Part shown: positions 17,337 to 26,739 of the stretch, piece by piece
Position numbering within the stretch: the stretch's first letter is position 1
Layout of the letters: every line of letters begins with the position of its first letter
Source of the DNA: Spirochaetaceae bacterium
GTDB lineage: Bacteria; Spirochaetota; Spirochaetia; B11-G9
NCBI GenBank assembly: GCA_015493635.1
Contig: WGCU01000032.1
Span: 36,982-100,981 of the forward strand
Reading direction: 5' to 3'
Length of the DNA stretch: 64,000 nucleotides
Translations under genes and position numbers: made by a program
The notes under the pieces: model-generated
Databases searched by the model: none
Seen by the model: the letters and a program-made list of their open reading frames with translations, nothing else
What the model was told of the DNA's origin: nothing

Positions 17337-18128
17337 TTATTCCGCATAATGTACGGCCCTGACAGGGCCTTCAGTTTCTGAATTCCGGCTGGATGTTATT
17401 AAAATCATATCCGGTACATCAGTTTCTTTTAAAATATATTCTGCCGTTTTTTGCCCCTGTTCTGTACGTTCCTTGGTATCTGCCTTATGCAGCATAATAA
17501 CTCTTTGTGCTGCTGCTGGTGTATTTTTAAAAAGACCGGTTTTGGATTGAACAAGGCTGGTAATAGTCCTGTTATCAATAATTTCACCCGGGTGCTTCCC
17601 TGTCAGAGAGCAGAATTCCTTTACTCTGAAAACATGCTCCTCATCAATGACTGCTCCCAATGCGTCAAGTCCTATAACACCGAACACGGAACTGGTTGAT
17701 AAAGGAATAACAGGTTCATGGATACCGGGAGCTTTTACCGGCAGGTGCTTTGCTCCGTCCGCTTCAACAAGTATGATATCAAAGATATCTGCTGAATAAA
17801 GGTTATCAATCTCTTCCGGAAGGAAACCCTTTAACTTATGTTCTCCGCCTTGTTCAATCTCCTTCCGTGCAGCAACGGTGATCCCCCCCGGTGTTCCTGC
17901 CGCAATCTGTGTAAGCAGTTTTTCTATTGAAGAAATAACAACCCGGTCACAGATTCTGTTCTTGACCTCCGGATGATAGATCATTGTTGTTGTTGTAACA
18001 AGAACAGCAGAACCGGAATCAGCCAATTCTCTGGCAAGGAGGTAGATAAGGGTGGATTTTCCCCCGCCTCCGGTAAAAGACAGTACCGGCCGGAGGTGTA
18101 TATTCTTGAGAGCGTTAAGAAAAGTCAC
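17337..18128 (-). CDS. yqeC: YqeC, selenium-dependent hydroxylase accessory protein
   Basis: About 263-aa P-loop protein. SFTGGGGKSTLIYLLA is the Walker A region and VEADGAKHLPVKAP the family motif in mid-protein. YqeC occurs with YqeB, SelD and molybdenum hydroxylases and is thought to help install the labile selenium ligand. The start is uncertain: a GTG at 18128 is preferred because a promoter-like -35/-10 pair (TTGAAA 18173-18168, TATTAT 18149-18144) would lie inside the longer frame, which begins with a TTG at 18173. The leader would then be only about nine bases, with no Shine-Dalgarno. Confidence 0.85.
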   Translation of the reverse strand: MTFLNALKNIHLRPVLSFTGGGGKSTLIYLLARELADSGSAVLVTTTTMIYHPEVKNRICDRVVISSIEKLLTQIAAGTPGGITVAARKEIEQGGEHKLKGFLPEEIDNLYSADIFDIILVEADGAKHLPVKAPGIHEPVIPLSTSSVFGVIGLDALGAVIDEEHVFRVKEFCSLTGKHPGEIIDNRTITSLVQSKTGLFKNTPAAAQRVIMLHKADTKERTEQGQKTAEYILKETDVPDMILITSSRNSETEGPVRAVHYAE

Positions 18129-18143
18129 ATTAAACCCCGCGAT

Positions 18144-18173
18144 ATAATACCGAAAAAAAGTGAAAAATTTCAA
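18144..18173 (-). promoter_or_regulatory. Possible yqeC promoter
   Basis: Minus-strand TTGAAA (18173-18168), 18-base spacer, TATTAT (18149-18144). Predicted start leaves a nine-base leader before GTG 18128. Confidence 0.4.
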
Positions 18174-18204
18174 GAGTTGACTTAGGGATTCCTAATAAAA
18201 ATAT

Positions 18205-19812
18205 CTATTTTTCAATGATAACGCCATTTTTAAGGGTAAGGGTGGTTTTGAGGTTTCCTTTTCCTGAGGAAACCCACTTATGCATTCCAAAGAAGACAGA
18301 AACCTTTCCGAAAATATTTTGTTCCACCTTTAAAACTGCGTCCCTCTGCAGGACAAGATTTCTCTGTACATCATGAAGATGTTTGATACTGACCGTGTAT
18401 AGATCGTTTAGTGCCTGGTATTCTTGTTCGAGCTGTGCTTTGGCGAGGGATATCTTTACGGCGGTTTCTTTGTCCAGTTTGTTTTTCTGCAGGGAATTGC
18501 CCAGCTGACGGATCTTGTTTTCCAGTTCGTCAAGCCGGGAAGCAGTCTCTTTTACTTCCCCTTCGCCATGAAGAAGAGCCCGGTATGTCTCCGGAAGCAT
18601 TCCAACATGCAGTTCAGTAAACGGTTCATTGATGTTTCCCAGCTTTTTGCAGATAATACTTCCTCCTGCAACGACAGTACCTCCGAAAATTTCCGCCCGC
18701 TTGCCCGCAAGGATAATATCACCGTCTGCCTTTATTTTTGAATGCATAACAGCTTCTTCCACGTATAAGTTCCCCCGGCACTCTACTTCCGCGTTCTCAA
18801 TATACCGGGCATACAGATCTCCTCCGCAGACTAGGGTTCCCTCATCATTTCCCGAAATTCCCGCTTTCAGGATCATGTCTCCGCCGCTCGTAATATGTAC
18901 TCTGCTTACCGATTTCCCTATCTGAATATCTCCCTCTGCGCGGATGGTAAATCCATCCGCAACCCTGCCCCTTATGTCTATGGCACCGTTAAAGTCCATG
19001 TTCCCGTTTGAATAATCAACATTTTCCACGGTGATAAGCGGTTCAACGATGACTGTTCCCCCCTTAAGCTTTACATTTCCGTCTACAGCAGCACGAATTT
19101 CATTTCCATCTAAAGAGCGTTCTGTTCCTTTCCCCCCCCGTAAAGCAGCAGCTCCCGAATCTGTCTTTGCTGAAATAACGTTTCCGTAGACATCCTGTCC
19201 ATCAGCGGGATGTACAGGATCACTCAGCCGGGCAAGCAGTTCTCCCTTCTTCTTGTTCTGGATAAAGTTAAGTTCCCGCAGGTCCATCCGGTTGTACGAA
19301 AGTTCTTTAAAGGGTTTCCCTCTGTCAGTTTCAAAAAAATATTCCGGTTTTGATGAAATCTGATGTACAGGATACGTTCCCTCAGCCGCGACAATCGGCT
19401 GTCCGAACAGGGTGTTTTCAACGGCAGTTTGGAGATTATCTTCCTTTATTCCGAATATGACTCCGGCCTTTTTCAAGGCTTTTGTTAAAAATGCAACTGA
19501 TAGGGGTTCTCCGCCGGATTTACCTTCATCTATGGTCAGAATAGCACTCATTGCGTCTTTACTTACGGTCAGGGTAATACGGGGGCCATGCTGCTCTCCT
19601 TCGGGCCAGGGAACAAGTCTTTGCGGTGTTCCAGCTGCTGATTCGATAATGGTGTACAGCTGCTGTTTTCTAACCGGAGGGATGCCGAGAAGTTTCAGCC
19701 TGCCGAGAATTTCTTCCGGATACACCATATGTCCTCCCGGAGGTGGAGGGGTAACGGTAAGCCATGCCCATCCGTCTTTATAAAAGATGGTAAAAAGTTC
19801 ACTTCTTTTCAT
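18205..19812 (-). CDS. FapA (DUF342) family protein
   Basis: 535-aa protein of the FapA/DUF342 family. The middle third is a run of short beta-helix-like repeats with regular G/D spacing (for example DFNGAIDIRGRVADG, ITSGGDMILKAGISG, VECRGNLYVEEAVM, ADGDIILAGKRAEIFGG), flanked by an N-terminal domain and a C-terminal predicted coiled coil (residues about 425-490). FapA proteins are found in many bacteria with polar or periplasmic flagella and are linked to flagellar number or cell-envelope signalling; the biochemical role is not established. Its ATG overlaps the stop of the upstream hybrid kinase (ATGA), so it is translationally coupled to that gene. Confidence 0.85.
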   Translation of the reverse strand: MKRSELFTIFYKDGWAWLTVTPPPPGGHMVYPEEILGRLKLLGIPPVRKQQLYTIIESAAGTPQRLVPWPEGEQHGPRITLTVSKDAMSAILTIDEGKSGGEPLSVAFLTKALKKAGVIFGIKEDNLQTAVENTLFGQPIVAAEGTYPVHQISSKPEYFFETDRGKPFKELSYNRMDLRELNFIQNKKKGELLARLSDPVHPADGQDVYGNVISAKTDSGAAALRGGKGTERSLDGNEIRAAVDGNVKLKGGTVIVEPLITVENVDYSNGNMDFNGAIDIRGRVADGFTIRAEGDIQIGKSVSRVHITSGGDMILKAGISGNDEGTLVCGGDLYARYIENAEVECRGNLYVEEAVMHSKIKADGDIILAGKRAEIFGGTVVAGGSIICKKLGNINEPFTELHVGMLPETYRALLHGEGEVKETASRLDELENKIRQLGNSLQKNKLDKETAVKISLAKAQLEQEYQALNDLYTVSIKHLHDVQRNLVLQRDAVLKVEQNIFGKVSVFFGMHKWVSSGKGNLKTTLTLKNGVIIEK

Positions 19813-22142
19813 TTCAGAACCTTGGCAACCAGATTGAGAAGCTTATGCAGAGAGTAGGGTTTCTGCAGGAACCCGTCTGCTCCCATCTCCAGTACCGCTT
19901 TTACCCGTTCATCCTGCCGGAATCCCGAAGAGAGAATAACCTTTGTATCTCCCTGGATTTCTTTTAGTTTTGGGAAAATCTCTTTACCGGACATTCCGGG
20001 CATTGCCATATCGAGGAGGACAAGATTAATGCCGCCGTAATGCTGTGTTAGAATTTTAAGTGCCTCTGTGCCGTTTTCGGCAAGAAAAACAGAATATCCG
20101 GCGGTCTCGAGCATCTCTCTGGCGGTTAGGCGTATCGTCTCTTCATCATCAATAACAAGAATTGTTCCGCTCTGCTTTTCAACAACGTTTTTTACCGTTT
20201 CAGGAAGTGCTTTCTCTGAATCCTTTTCTGCTGCCGGAAGGTATACCCTGAAGCATGATCCCTTCCCCTTTTCCGAGTAGACATCCACTGCTCCTTTGTG
20301 AAGGGAAACAAGGTTGTATACCATGGAAAGTCCAAGCCCCGTCCCCTTATTTTTATCTTTCGTTGTAAAAAAGGGATTATAGATGTGCCGGATCAGATCC
20401 GAATCCATACCGATACCCGTATCTTCAACAGAAACGATGTAGTACCTGCCTGGAACAAGGGAGGGATGTGTTTTACTGAAGAGTAAGTCAGCAGTAAGAT
20501 CCTTTACTGCTACCGTAAGCTCTCCCCCCCAGGGTTCACCCTCTTTTTTCATAAAGGTCATCGCGTGGGATGCGTTAACAGCCAGATTGAGAAGGACCTG
20601 TTCCATCTGGGCGGGGTCGCCTGAAATCATTGCCCTGCCCCGATATGTTTTAAAGACAAGATGTATACTCTTGTCAAAAGAGTTTTCCGCTATTGCTTTA
20701 ACGGAATGGATTATTTCATTGAGATCCATCGGAACAAACTGCGGTTTATGCTGGCGGGCAATGGATAGAAGCTGCTTCACAATATCCGATGCCCGGTTTC
20801 CCGCTGATGCCATGGTATCAAGGTACTGTTTGAGCTTTTCTTTCTCGATAACACCGTCTTTTTCCAGTTTAAAGTCAATGAGTGAAAGGGGGCCTGTTAT
20901 ACCTGCAAGCACATTGTTAAAGTCGTGGGCAAGTCCTCCTGCGAGACTTCCTACCGTTTCCAGTTTTTGCGCCCGGACAAGTTTTTCTTCGGCGGTTTTT
21001 CTGTCTGTTATATCTACTATATTTGCGAGGATATACTCACTGTTTTCGCTAAAAGAAACTTTTCTCAGAGAAACCTGGGCATCAAAGACCGAATCATCCA
21101 GGGGGCGCCGGGCTTTCCATTCAAAGATCTGTTCACCCTTTTCAATGACCTTGTCTATAATGGATTGTATTTCCGCCGGGTCTGTCCCCCGTTTTGAATA
21201 ATCAAGAATGGTATAGCCGAGTGCTTCCTCTCTGGAATGAAGGCCGTACATTTTAAGCATCGTTGAGTTCACGTCTTCTACGTGTCCCGTAGTATCATGA
21301 ATTATGATAGCAGTAAAGGCGGAGTTGAAAATCTCCTTATACTGCTGGTAGGAGGTGGTAAGCTCCCTGTTTAACACAGCAATCTCTCTGTTGTTTATCT
21401 TTTCCCGTTCCACCGTTTCCTGGAGAGTCTTCATCCCCTCTTGTATTTTCCCGGCTGTAAACCTGAAGGTTTCAGATAAGGTTTTCAGTTCTCCGGTCAT
21501 GATATCGGGGTCAATGTCAATATCATAGTTACCCTGCGCGATACTTTCAGAAGCTGCCGTAAGGGTTTTTAAAGGGACCGCAAAGATAAAGTAAAGGAGT
21601 ATTCCCATTACGGCTGTAGTAAAAAGGATTGCCATAACAACAAAAAATGCTATCCGGATCACCGTATCATGGACAATCGTTTTTATCTTGCTGATATTCT
21701 GAAAACGAACCAGATGCCCGTTATCCCCATAGGAAACAACAGTAACAATGACAGAATTCCGGTAGTCAACAGTATCGGCATCAACCCCTGAGTAGATGCT
21801 GTTTTTCAACGTATGAATATAAAAATCAAGATAAGGAGGCACATAGTTTTTGGCAGTACTGGTTAGGACTGAAATATTTCCATGGTTATCAATGGAGACA
21901 AAAAAACCTCCTTCCTTTTTCAGAAAGCCGTTTATCAGATAGTCAAGATCGTTCTCTTTGAAAAAACTGAGAAGGGGTGCAATATACTCAGTGCTTATTT
22001 TATTCTGTTTATGAACAAATTCGGTGATCCCATTCTCTATTTCCCGGGTACCGAAAAGAACGAGAACGATAACAGGAATGAGGGATAAAATAAAAAAAAG
22101 CAGTGAGAGCCTGAAAATAAGAGAGGAAAATAAACGTTTCAC
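19809..22142 (-). CDS. Hybrid sensor histidine kinase with HAMP and PAS domains
   Basis: 777-aa inner-membrane hybrid kinase. An N-terminal membrane helix (about 8-28), a periplasmic sensor of about 130 residues and a second helix (about 175-200) are followed by a HAMP domain (AASESIAQGNYDIDIDPD), a PAS domain, HisKA with LAGGLAHDFNNVLAG (His near 405), an HATPase domain with DTGIGMD and GTGLGLSMVYNLV, and a receiver with TILVIDDEE and VLLDMAMPG (Asp near 709). The GTG at 22142 lies 7 bases after the upstream gene; a 60-residue upstream extension has no family character and is not used. It is coupled downstream to FapA. Confidence 0.9.
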   Translation of the reverse strand: MKRLFSSLIFRLSLLFFILSLIPVIVLVLFGTREIENGITEFVHKQNKISTEYIAPLLSFFKENDLDYLINGFLKKEGGFFVSIDNHGNISVLTSTAKNYVPPYLDFYIHTLKNSIYSGVDADTVDYRNSVIVTVVSYGDNGHLVRFQNISKIKTIVHDTVIRIAFFVVMAILFTTAVMGILLYFIFAVPLKTLTAASESIAQGNYDIDIDPDIMTGELKTLSETFRFTAGKIQEGMKTLQETVEREKINNREIAVLNRELTTSYQQYKEIFNSAFTAIIIHDTTGHVEDVNSTMLKMYGLHSREEALGYTILDYSKRGTDPAEIQSIIDKVIEKGEQIFEWKARRPLDDSVFDAQVSLRKVSFSENSEYILANIVDITDRKTAEEKLVRAQKLETVGSLAGGLAHDFNNVLAGITGPLSLIDFKLEKDGVIEKEKLKQYLDTMASAGNRASDIVKQLLSIARQHKPQFVPMDLNEIIHSVKAIAENSFDKSIHLVFKTYRGRAMISGDPAQMEQVLLNLAVNASHAMTFMKKEGEPWGGELTVAVKDLTADLLFSKTHPSLVPGRYYIVSVEDTGIGMDSDLIRHIYNPFFTTKDKNKGTGLGLSMVYNLVSLHKGAVDVYSEKGKGSCFRVYLPAAEKDSEKALPETVKNVVEKQSGTILVIDDEETIRLTAREMLETAGYSVFLAENGTEALKILTQHYGGINLVLLDMAMPGMSGKEIFPKLKEIQGDTKVILSSGFRQDERVKAVLEMGADGFLQKPYSLHKLLNLVAKVLK

Positions 22143-22149
22143 GGTCCTG

Positions 22150-22716
22150 TCATGCTCCTCTGTACCGTTTGGGCAGTAAAAAGAACACGGCGGTTGTAAA
22201 AAAGAAGGTGTAAATAACTTCCGAAATGACGGAGATGCCGATAGCGGTATATATTTTCCAGAAATGTGTTTCTCCGCCGAAGTTCTGCAGATAGACAGTA
22301 CGTACAAAAAAGAAGTTGACAACGTTGAATATCAAAATTAAGAATGCATAGTAGTAGATAACAACAGCTCCTGCCCACAGGAGGAACTGATAAAAAGGGT
22401 GCTCCCGGCACTTTCCAATAATGCGGCCGGAAAGAGCAATAAAGAGAGCGCCTGCCAGATGAGCAGTGAAGGAAGCCGCTGCTATTCCGGGCTGCAGATG
22501 GAGAAAACTTCCAACAGAACGGAAAACGGTTATAACGACAGCTCCCGGTATACCGGTAAAAAAGGCTCCCAGTGTAATAAAAATCTCACCCGGGTCCATG
22601 GTAACCTGGTTTCCAAAGATATTAATATGAATTTTAAGGAAAATGACGAGAAATGCTGCTGTTCCAAAGAGCAGGGCTATAATAATTTTTTGTTTTGCTA
22701 TTTTTTCTCGTATCAT
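22150..22716 (-). CDS. Six-helix integral membrane protein, possible sensor or S-component
   Basis: 188-aa protein made almost wholly of about five to six hydrophobic helices. The segment GEIFITLGAFFTGIPGAVVITVFRSVGSFLH resembles the glycine-rich helices of 5TM-LYT or ECF-S-component-like membrane domains, which often serve as sensors for histidine kinases. It is the first gene of an operon with a hybrid kinase and FapA, so it may be a membrane partner of the kinase. Function otherwise unknown. No usual Shine-Dalgarno; the promoter leaves a three-base leader. Confidence 0.72.
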   Translation of the reverse strand: MIREKIAKQKIIIALLFGTAAFLVIFLKIHINIFGNQVTMDPGEIFITLGAFFTGIPGAVVITVFRSVGSFLHLQPGIAAASFTAHLAGALFIALSGRIIGKCREHPFYQFLLWAGAVVIYYYAFLILIFNVVNFFFVRTVYLQNFGGETHFWKIYTAIGISVISEVIYTFFFTTAVFFLLPKRYRGA

Positions 22717-22725
22717 TCCTGTAAA

Positions 22726-22754
22726 AGTATAGAATCTTACCGGAAGAAATGCAA
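22726..22754 (-). promoter_or_regulatory. Promoter of membrane protein-kinase-fapA operon, near-leaderless
   Basis: Minus strand TTGCAT (22754-22749), 17-base spacer, TATACT (22731-22726), nine bases before ATG 22716. Predicted leader is about three bases (GGA). Confidence 0.62.
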
Positions 22755-22768
22755 TGATTTCTTCTGTC

Positions 22769-22797
22769 TTGCAAAAAGTATCTTTTCCCGATAGGGT
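22769..22797 (+). promoter_or_regulatory. proA promoter
   Basis: TTGCAA (22769-22774), 17-base spacer, TAGGGT (22792-22797), about 40 bases before the GTG start of proA. Divergent from the promoter at 22726-22754. Confidence 0.45.
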
Positions 22798-22836
22798 TAG
22801 GAAGATGACGGAATCAAAAAATCCAAGGGGCTTAAG

Positions 22837-24138
22837 GTGAGTATAAAAGATCAGGTTGCCGGAATAAAAAAGTCACAGATATTCTTGGGGGCTCTGTCGC
22901 AGGAGCTGAAAAATGAAGCTCTCGCGCAAATTTCCCGTGAATTAAAAAAGAGAAGCGGTGAAATTGTACGGGCCAACAGAAAGGATACTGAACGGTCTGT
23001 TCAATCCGGGTTGCCTTCTCCTCTGCTGAAACGGTTGAAATTTGATGAACGGAAGATCGTAAGCGTATGTGAGGGAATTGAGAGCCTTATAAAACTTCCT
23101 GACCCTGTCGGTAAAACGATCCATGCCCGGGAACTTGACAAAGAGCTGGAGCTTTATCAGGTAACGTGTCCCATCGGTGTTATCGGTATGATCTTTGAAT
23201 CCCGTCCCGATGCTCTTGTTCAGATAGCGACACTCTGTCTTAAGAGCGGTAACGGTGTTATTTTAAAGGGAGGCAGTGAGGCTGCTGAGACAAATAAAGT
23301 ACTGACCGATATTATTCATACGGCAAGTGTAGACGCTGGGCTTCCGGAAGGATGGATTTCTCTCGCTGAAACCCGTGAGGATGTCATGGAGATGCTTGAA
23401 CTTGAAGATTCCATTGATCTTCTTATTCCCCGGGGATCAAACAGCTTTGTCAAGTACATTATGAAAAATACGTCGATTCCTGTTCTCGGTCATGCGGATG
23501 GGATCTGTCATCTCTATGTAGACCGGAATGCGGACATCCCCATGGCAGTAGACCTGACTGATGACTCTAAAACACAGTACGTAGCGGTCTGTAATGCGGT
23601 GGAAACTCTTCTTGTTGACAGCGGAATTGCCGGGGATTTTTTACCCGCTTTAAAGATGCGGATGGATGAAAAGCATGTGGAGCTGAGAGGATGCAGCCGG
23701 ACAAAAGAAATTATTGATGTAAAGGATGCAGTGGAGGAGGACTGGAGCACAGAGTACCTCGACTATATCCTGTCGATAAAGGTTGTTGATTCCCTTGATG
23801 AAGCGATATCCCATATCAATACCTACGGTTCCGGACATACCGACGGTATTGTTACTTCCGACAAGGGGAAAGCTTTTACGTTTATGGATCTGGTTGATTC
23901 TGCGGATGTTTTCTGGAACGCAAGTACACGGTTTGCCGACGGTTTCAGATTCGGTCTCGGCGCGGAAGTGGGGATCAGCACCAACAAAATTCATGCCCGG
24001 GGTCCTGTCGGGCTTGAGGGGCTTGTCATTTATAAATGGAGACTTATGGGGAACGGACAGAAGGTCTCTGATTATTCCGGGGAAAACAGCCGTTCATTCA
24101 CTCACAAAGAATTAAACAAGGATTATGCGAAACTTTAA
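22837..24138 (+). CDS. proA: Gamma-glutamyl phosphate reductase
   Basis: 433-aa NADPH-dependent enzyme of proline synthesis, reducing glutamyl-5-phosphate to the semialdehyde. Motifs include IGMIFESRPDALVQIA, LKGGSEAAETN, LIPRGSNSFVKYI, the catalytic Cys in VAVCNAVETLLVD, and ASTRFADGFRFGLGAEVGIST. The start is GTG with AAGGGG upstream. The stop lies 14 bases inside proB, so the pair is translationally coupled. No proC is visible. Confidence 0.95.
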   Translation: MSIKDQVAGIKKSQIFLGALSQELKNEALAQISRELKKRSGEIVRANRKDTERSVQSGLPSPLLKRLKFDERKIVSVCEGIESLIKLPDPVGKTIHARELDKELELYQVTCPIGVIGMIFESRPDALVQIATLCLKSGNGVILKGGSEAAETNKVLTDIIHTASVDAGLPEGWISLAETREDVMEMLELEDSIDLLIPRGSNSFVKYIMKNTSIPVLGHADGICHLYVDRNADIPMAVDLTDDSKTQYVAVCNAVETLLVDSGIAGDFLPALKMRMDEKHVELRGCSRTKEIIDVKDAVEEDWSTEYLDYILSIKVVDSLDEAISHINTYGSGHTDGIVTSDKGKAFTFMDLVDSADVFWNASTRFADGFRFGLGAEVGISTNKIHARGPVGLEGLVIYKWRLMGNGQKVSDYSGENSRSFTHKELNKDYAKL

Positions 24139-25219
24139 AGGGATAAAGCGTCTCGTTATAAAAATCGGTACAAATCTTCTTACGGAAGGGAACAGCCTTA
24201 ATATTGCCTATGTGGATACTGTCTGCCGCCAGATTTCCCTTCTTAAAGAGCGGGGAATTCAGGTGCTCCTTGTTTCTTCCGGGGCTATCGGTATGGGTGC
24301 CGCAAAACTCGGGCTGACAGCAAAGGTTACTGATATTAAAATGAGGCAGGCCTGCGCGGCTATCGGGCAGCCGCTTCTCATGCATCAGTACAGTGAATCC
24401 TTCAGCAGATACTCAGTACCCATAGCCCAGGTCCTCCTTACCCGCGAAGTTTTCAACAACCGGAAAACCTTTTTAAACCTCAGGAATTCAGTGGAGACCC
24501 TCCTGTCTCTCGGTGTTGTTCCGGTGGTAAACGAGAATGATTCCATATCCACGGCCGAAATAGGGACCGCTTTCGGTGATAATGACAGTTTGAGTGCCTA
24601 CGTTGCCAGCAAGGTGGATGCCGGTCTTCTTATTATTCTTACCGATATAGACGGTCTGTACAACGGAGATCCCCGAAGAGATCCCGGAGCGAAACTCGTA
24701 AAGGTCGTACATGAGATAACCCCGGAAGTATTTGATTTTGCAGGAAGTGAGGGGAGTACCTTTTCTACGGGGGGTATGAAGACAAAGCTGAAAGCGGCTG
24801 TCATAGCGGGTACCGCCGGCTGTAAAACAATTATCTGCCATGGACAGAAAGAGGATATTCTGATCCGGCTTCTTGACGGAAAAGAGGAGGGAACACTCTT
24901 TCTTGGAGGCGAACGTCTTTCCGCGAGAGCCCGATGGATCCTTAACAGTGTTCCGAAAGGTGAAATACATATTGATGCCGGGGCTCTTGATGCTCTCCGC
25001 CGGAACAAAAGTCTTCTCCCTTCGGGGATTACAGCGGTGGAAGGAATATTTAATGCCGGAGATGTTGTCTCCATAAACGGATGTGCCCACGGTGTCAGCA
25101 GCTTTACAAGTACTGAAATAGAAAACCTCATCGGCCGTCATTCAGCTGACATAGAATCGATAGTCGGTACAGGAAGGAGGGATGTTATCGCCAGGCCGGA
25201 AGATATTGTTTTTTTATAG
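24125..25219 (+). CDS. proB: Glutamate 5-kinase with PUA domain
   Basis: 364-aa ATP-dependent glutamate 5-kinase, first step of proline synthesis. The amino-acid kinase fold is seen in VIKIGTNLLTEG, VLLVSSGAIGMGA, VVNENDSIS and FGDNDSLSAYVAS, and the C-terminal about 90 residues form a PUA domain (IHIDAGALDALRRNKSLLPSG). Gene order proA-proB is the reverse of the common proBA order. Overlaps proA by 14 bp. Confidence 0.95.
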   Translation: MRNFKGIKRLVIKIGTNLLTEGNSLNIAYVDTVCRQISLLKERGIQVLLVSSGAIGMGAAKLGLTAKVTDIKMRQACAAIGQPLLMHQYSESFSRYSVPIAQVLLTREVFNNRKTFLNLRNSVETLLSLGVVPVVNENDSISTAEIGTAFGDNDSLSAYVASKVDAGLLIILTDIDGLYNGDPRRDPGAKLVKVVHEITPEVFDFAGSEGSTFSTGGMKTKLKAAVIAGTAGCKTIICHGQKEDILIRLLDGKEEGTLFLGGERLSARARWILNSVPKGEIHIDAGALDALRRNKSLLPSGITAVEGIFNAGDVVSINGCAHGVSSFTSTEIENLIGRHSADIESIVGTGRRDVIARPEDIVFL

Positions 25220-25248
25220 AATCTTTTAACTCTGTCGATACATACAAT

Positions 25249-26739
25249 ATGAATAATGCAGTATTTATAAATGCACGTGCTCTTACTCCCTATGCTTACA
25301 AAGAGCTTCCGGGAGGGAAAAGTGCTTTCGATCACGTTATCGATACAGCGGTCAGTCTTCCGGATACCGGAAAGATATACGTGCTTGCCGGAGATTCATT
25401 TAACAAAGAGGGTCCCTTTGACATTGTCAGGGAACCGGTAAACAGCATGGAAGACCTTTTTGCAGTTATGATCCGTTATGCAGGAAAGAGTGATACGCTC
25501 TACTATCTCTACGGGGATACTCCCCTTATTGATCCGGCTATTGTGCAGAGGATGTATAAAAACCATAAAAATTATTTTGCATCCTATACCTTTGCAGACG
25601 GATATCCCTACGGTCTTGCTCTGGAAATTCTGCAGGGCGGAATACTTTCCCGCCTGGCGGCTCTTGCGGGAAAATATCACTTTCCGGTAACCCGGGGAGG
25701 TATTTTTGAAGTTATCCAGAAAGATATAAACTCCTTTGACATCGAAACCGAGATATCTGAAAAAGACCAGCGGATGCTCCGGGTTTCGCTGGCAGCTGAT
25801 ACAAAACGTAACTTTAATCAGCTGAAGAGAATTATGGAAGGCGGAGGTGTTGATGAGCAGTCAGTTGTTAACCTGCTGGAAACGCGTCAGGATCTCCTCC
25901 GGACTGAACCGGCCTACGTTACCGTACAGATTGCGTCGGGATGCCCCCAGGCATGTACCTACTGCCCCTATCCTGCGGTGTATCAGGATATCCTGAAGAA
26001 TAAAGAAGTGATGCCTCTGGATAACTGGAAGGTAATTCTTGATCGGGTTAAACAATTCAGCGATGACGCGGTTTTCAGTGTTTCTCTCTGGGGTGAACCA
26101 TCATTTCATCCTGATATTATTGATCTCGTAAAAGAGACCCTTGCGTACCCTTCTTTTTCTCTTGTTATTGAAACCTCCGGCCTTGGCTGGAGTAACGAAA
26201 CCATTGACGCTATCAAAGAGGTGTCGGACGGAAGAGTAACATGGATTCTCTCCCTGGATGGAGAAAATGAAACAATCTATCGTCAGCTCAGGGGAGAAGG
26301 ATGGTCAGAAGCACGGGCGGCAGCAGAGTATCTTTTTAAAAAATTCAAGGATCATTTCTACCTTCAGTCAGTACGAATGAAGGCCAATGAAGAGTACCTT
26401 GAAAAATTTTACCGGGAATGGAAAGCTAAGGGAGTTCAAACGATTATACAGAAGTATGATTATTTTTGCGGGATGCTTCCCGATGAAAAAGTGACCGATA
26501 TTTCACCGGTCCGGCGGTTCCCGTGCTGGCATCTTAAACGGGATTTAACGGTTCTAATAGACGGGACTGTACAGCTCTGCAGGGAAGATATCAACAATGA
26601 GCATCCACTGGGAAATATTTTTTCAGAAGATCTTTCGGTAATATGGGAACGGGGGATGCCTCTTTATCTGAATCATATTCATGGGGAGTATCCGGAATTA
26701 TGCAGGAAATGCGATGAGTACTATACCTACAACTTCTAA
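25249..26739 (+). CDS. spiro-SPASM protein: NTP-transferase-like domain plus radical SAM/SPASM
   Basis: 496-aa two-part protein. Residues about 1-215 resemble a sugar nucleotidyltransferase (LPGGKSAFDHVIDTA near the N-terminus, YLYGDTPLIDPAIVQRM near residue 85-100), similar in plan to the SpsF-like protein at 27676-28371. Residues about 220-450 are a radical SAM domain with the cluster motif GCPQACTYCPYP (CxxxCxxC), and the last 75 residues a SPASM-like segment with Cys at RFPCWHL, VQLCRED, ELCRKCDEY. This matches a radical SAM family I recall as restricted to spirochaetes (spiro-SPASM); its substrate is unknown. The start ATG 25249 lacks a Shine-Dalgarno. First gene of a compact operon of sugar-nucleotide and ligase-like genes. 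Confidence 0.85.
   Translation: MNNAVFINARALTPYAYKELPGGKSAFDHVIDTAVSLPDTGKIYVLAGDSFNKEGPFDIVREPVNSMEDLFAVMIRYAGKSDTLYYLYGDTPLIDPAIVQRMYKNHKNYFASYTFADGYPYGLALEILQGGILSRLAALAGKYHFPVTRGGIFEVIQKDINSFDIETEISEKDQRMLRVSLAADTKRNFNQLKRIMEGGGVDEQSVVNLLETRQDLLRTEPAYVTVQIASGCPQACTYCPYPAVYQDILKNKEVMPLDNWKVILDRVKQFSDDAVFSVSLWGEPSFHPDIIDLVKETLAYPSFSLVIETSGLGWSNETIDAIKEVSDGRVTWILSLDGENETIYRQLRGEGWSEARAAAEYLFKKFKDHFYLQSVRMKANEEYLEKFYREWKAKGVQTIIQKYDYFCGMLPDEKVTDISPVRRFPCWHLKRDLTVLIDGTVQLCREDINNEHPLGNIFSEDLSVIWERGMPLYLNHIHGEYPELCRKCDEYYTYNF

Noticed and set aside
20587..21201. 204-codon plus-strand frame
   Set aside because: Antisense to the HisKA/HATPase region of a well-supported hybrid kinase; Ser/Arg/Phe-rich composition is that of a shadow.
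22143..22322. 60-residue N-terminal extension of the hybrid kinase
   Set aside because: It overlaps the upstream membrane-protein gene and precedes a GTG start seven bases after that gene's stop; the extension has no transmembrane or domain pattern expected before the first helix.
24488..25141. Long minus-strand frames opposite proB
   Set aside because: proB is intact with all kinase motifs and a PUA domain; antisense translations show no domain, promoter or Shine-Dalgarno.
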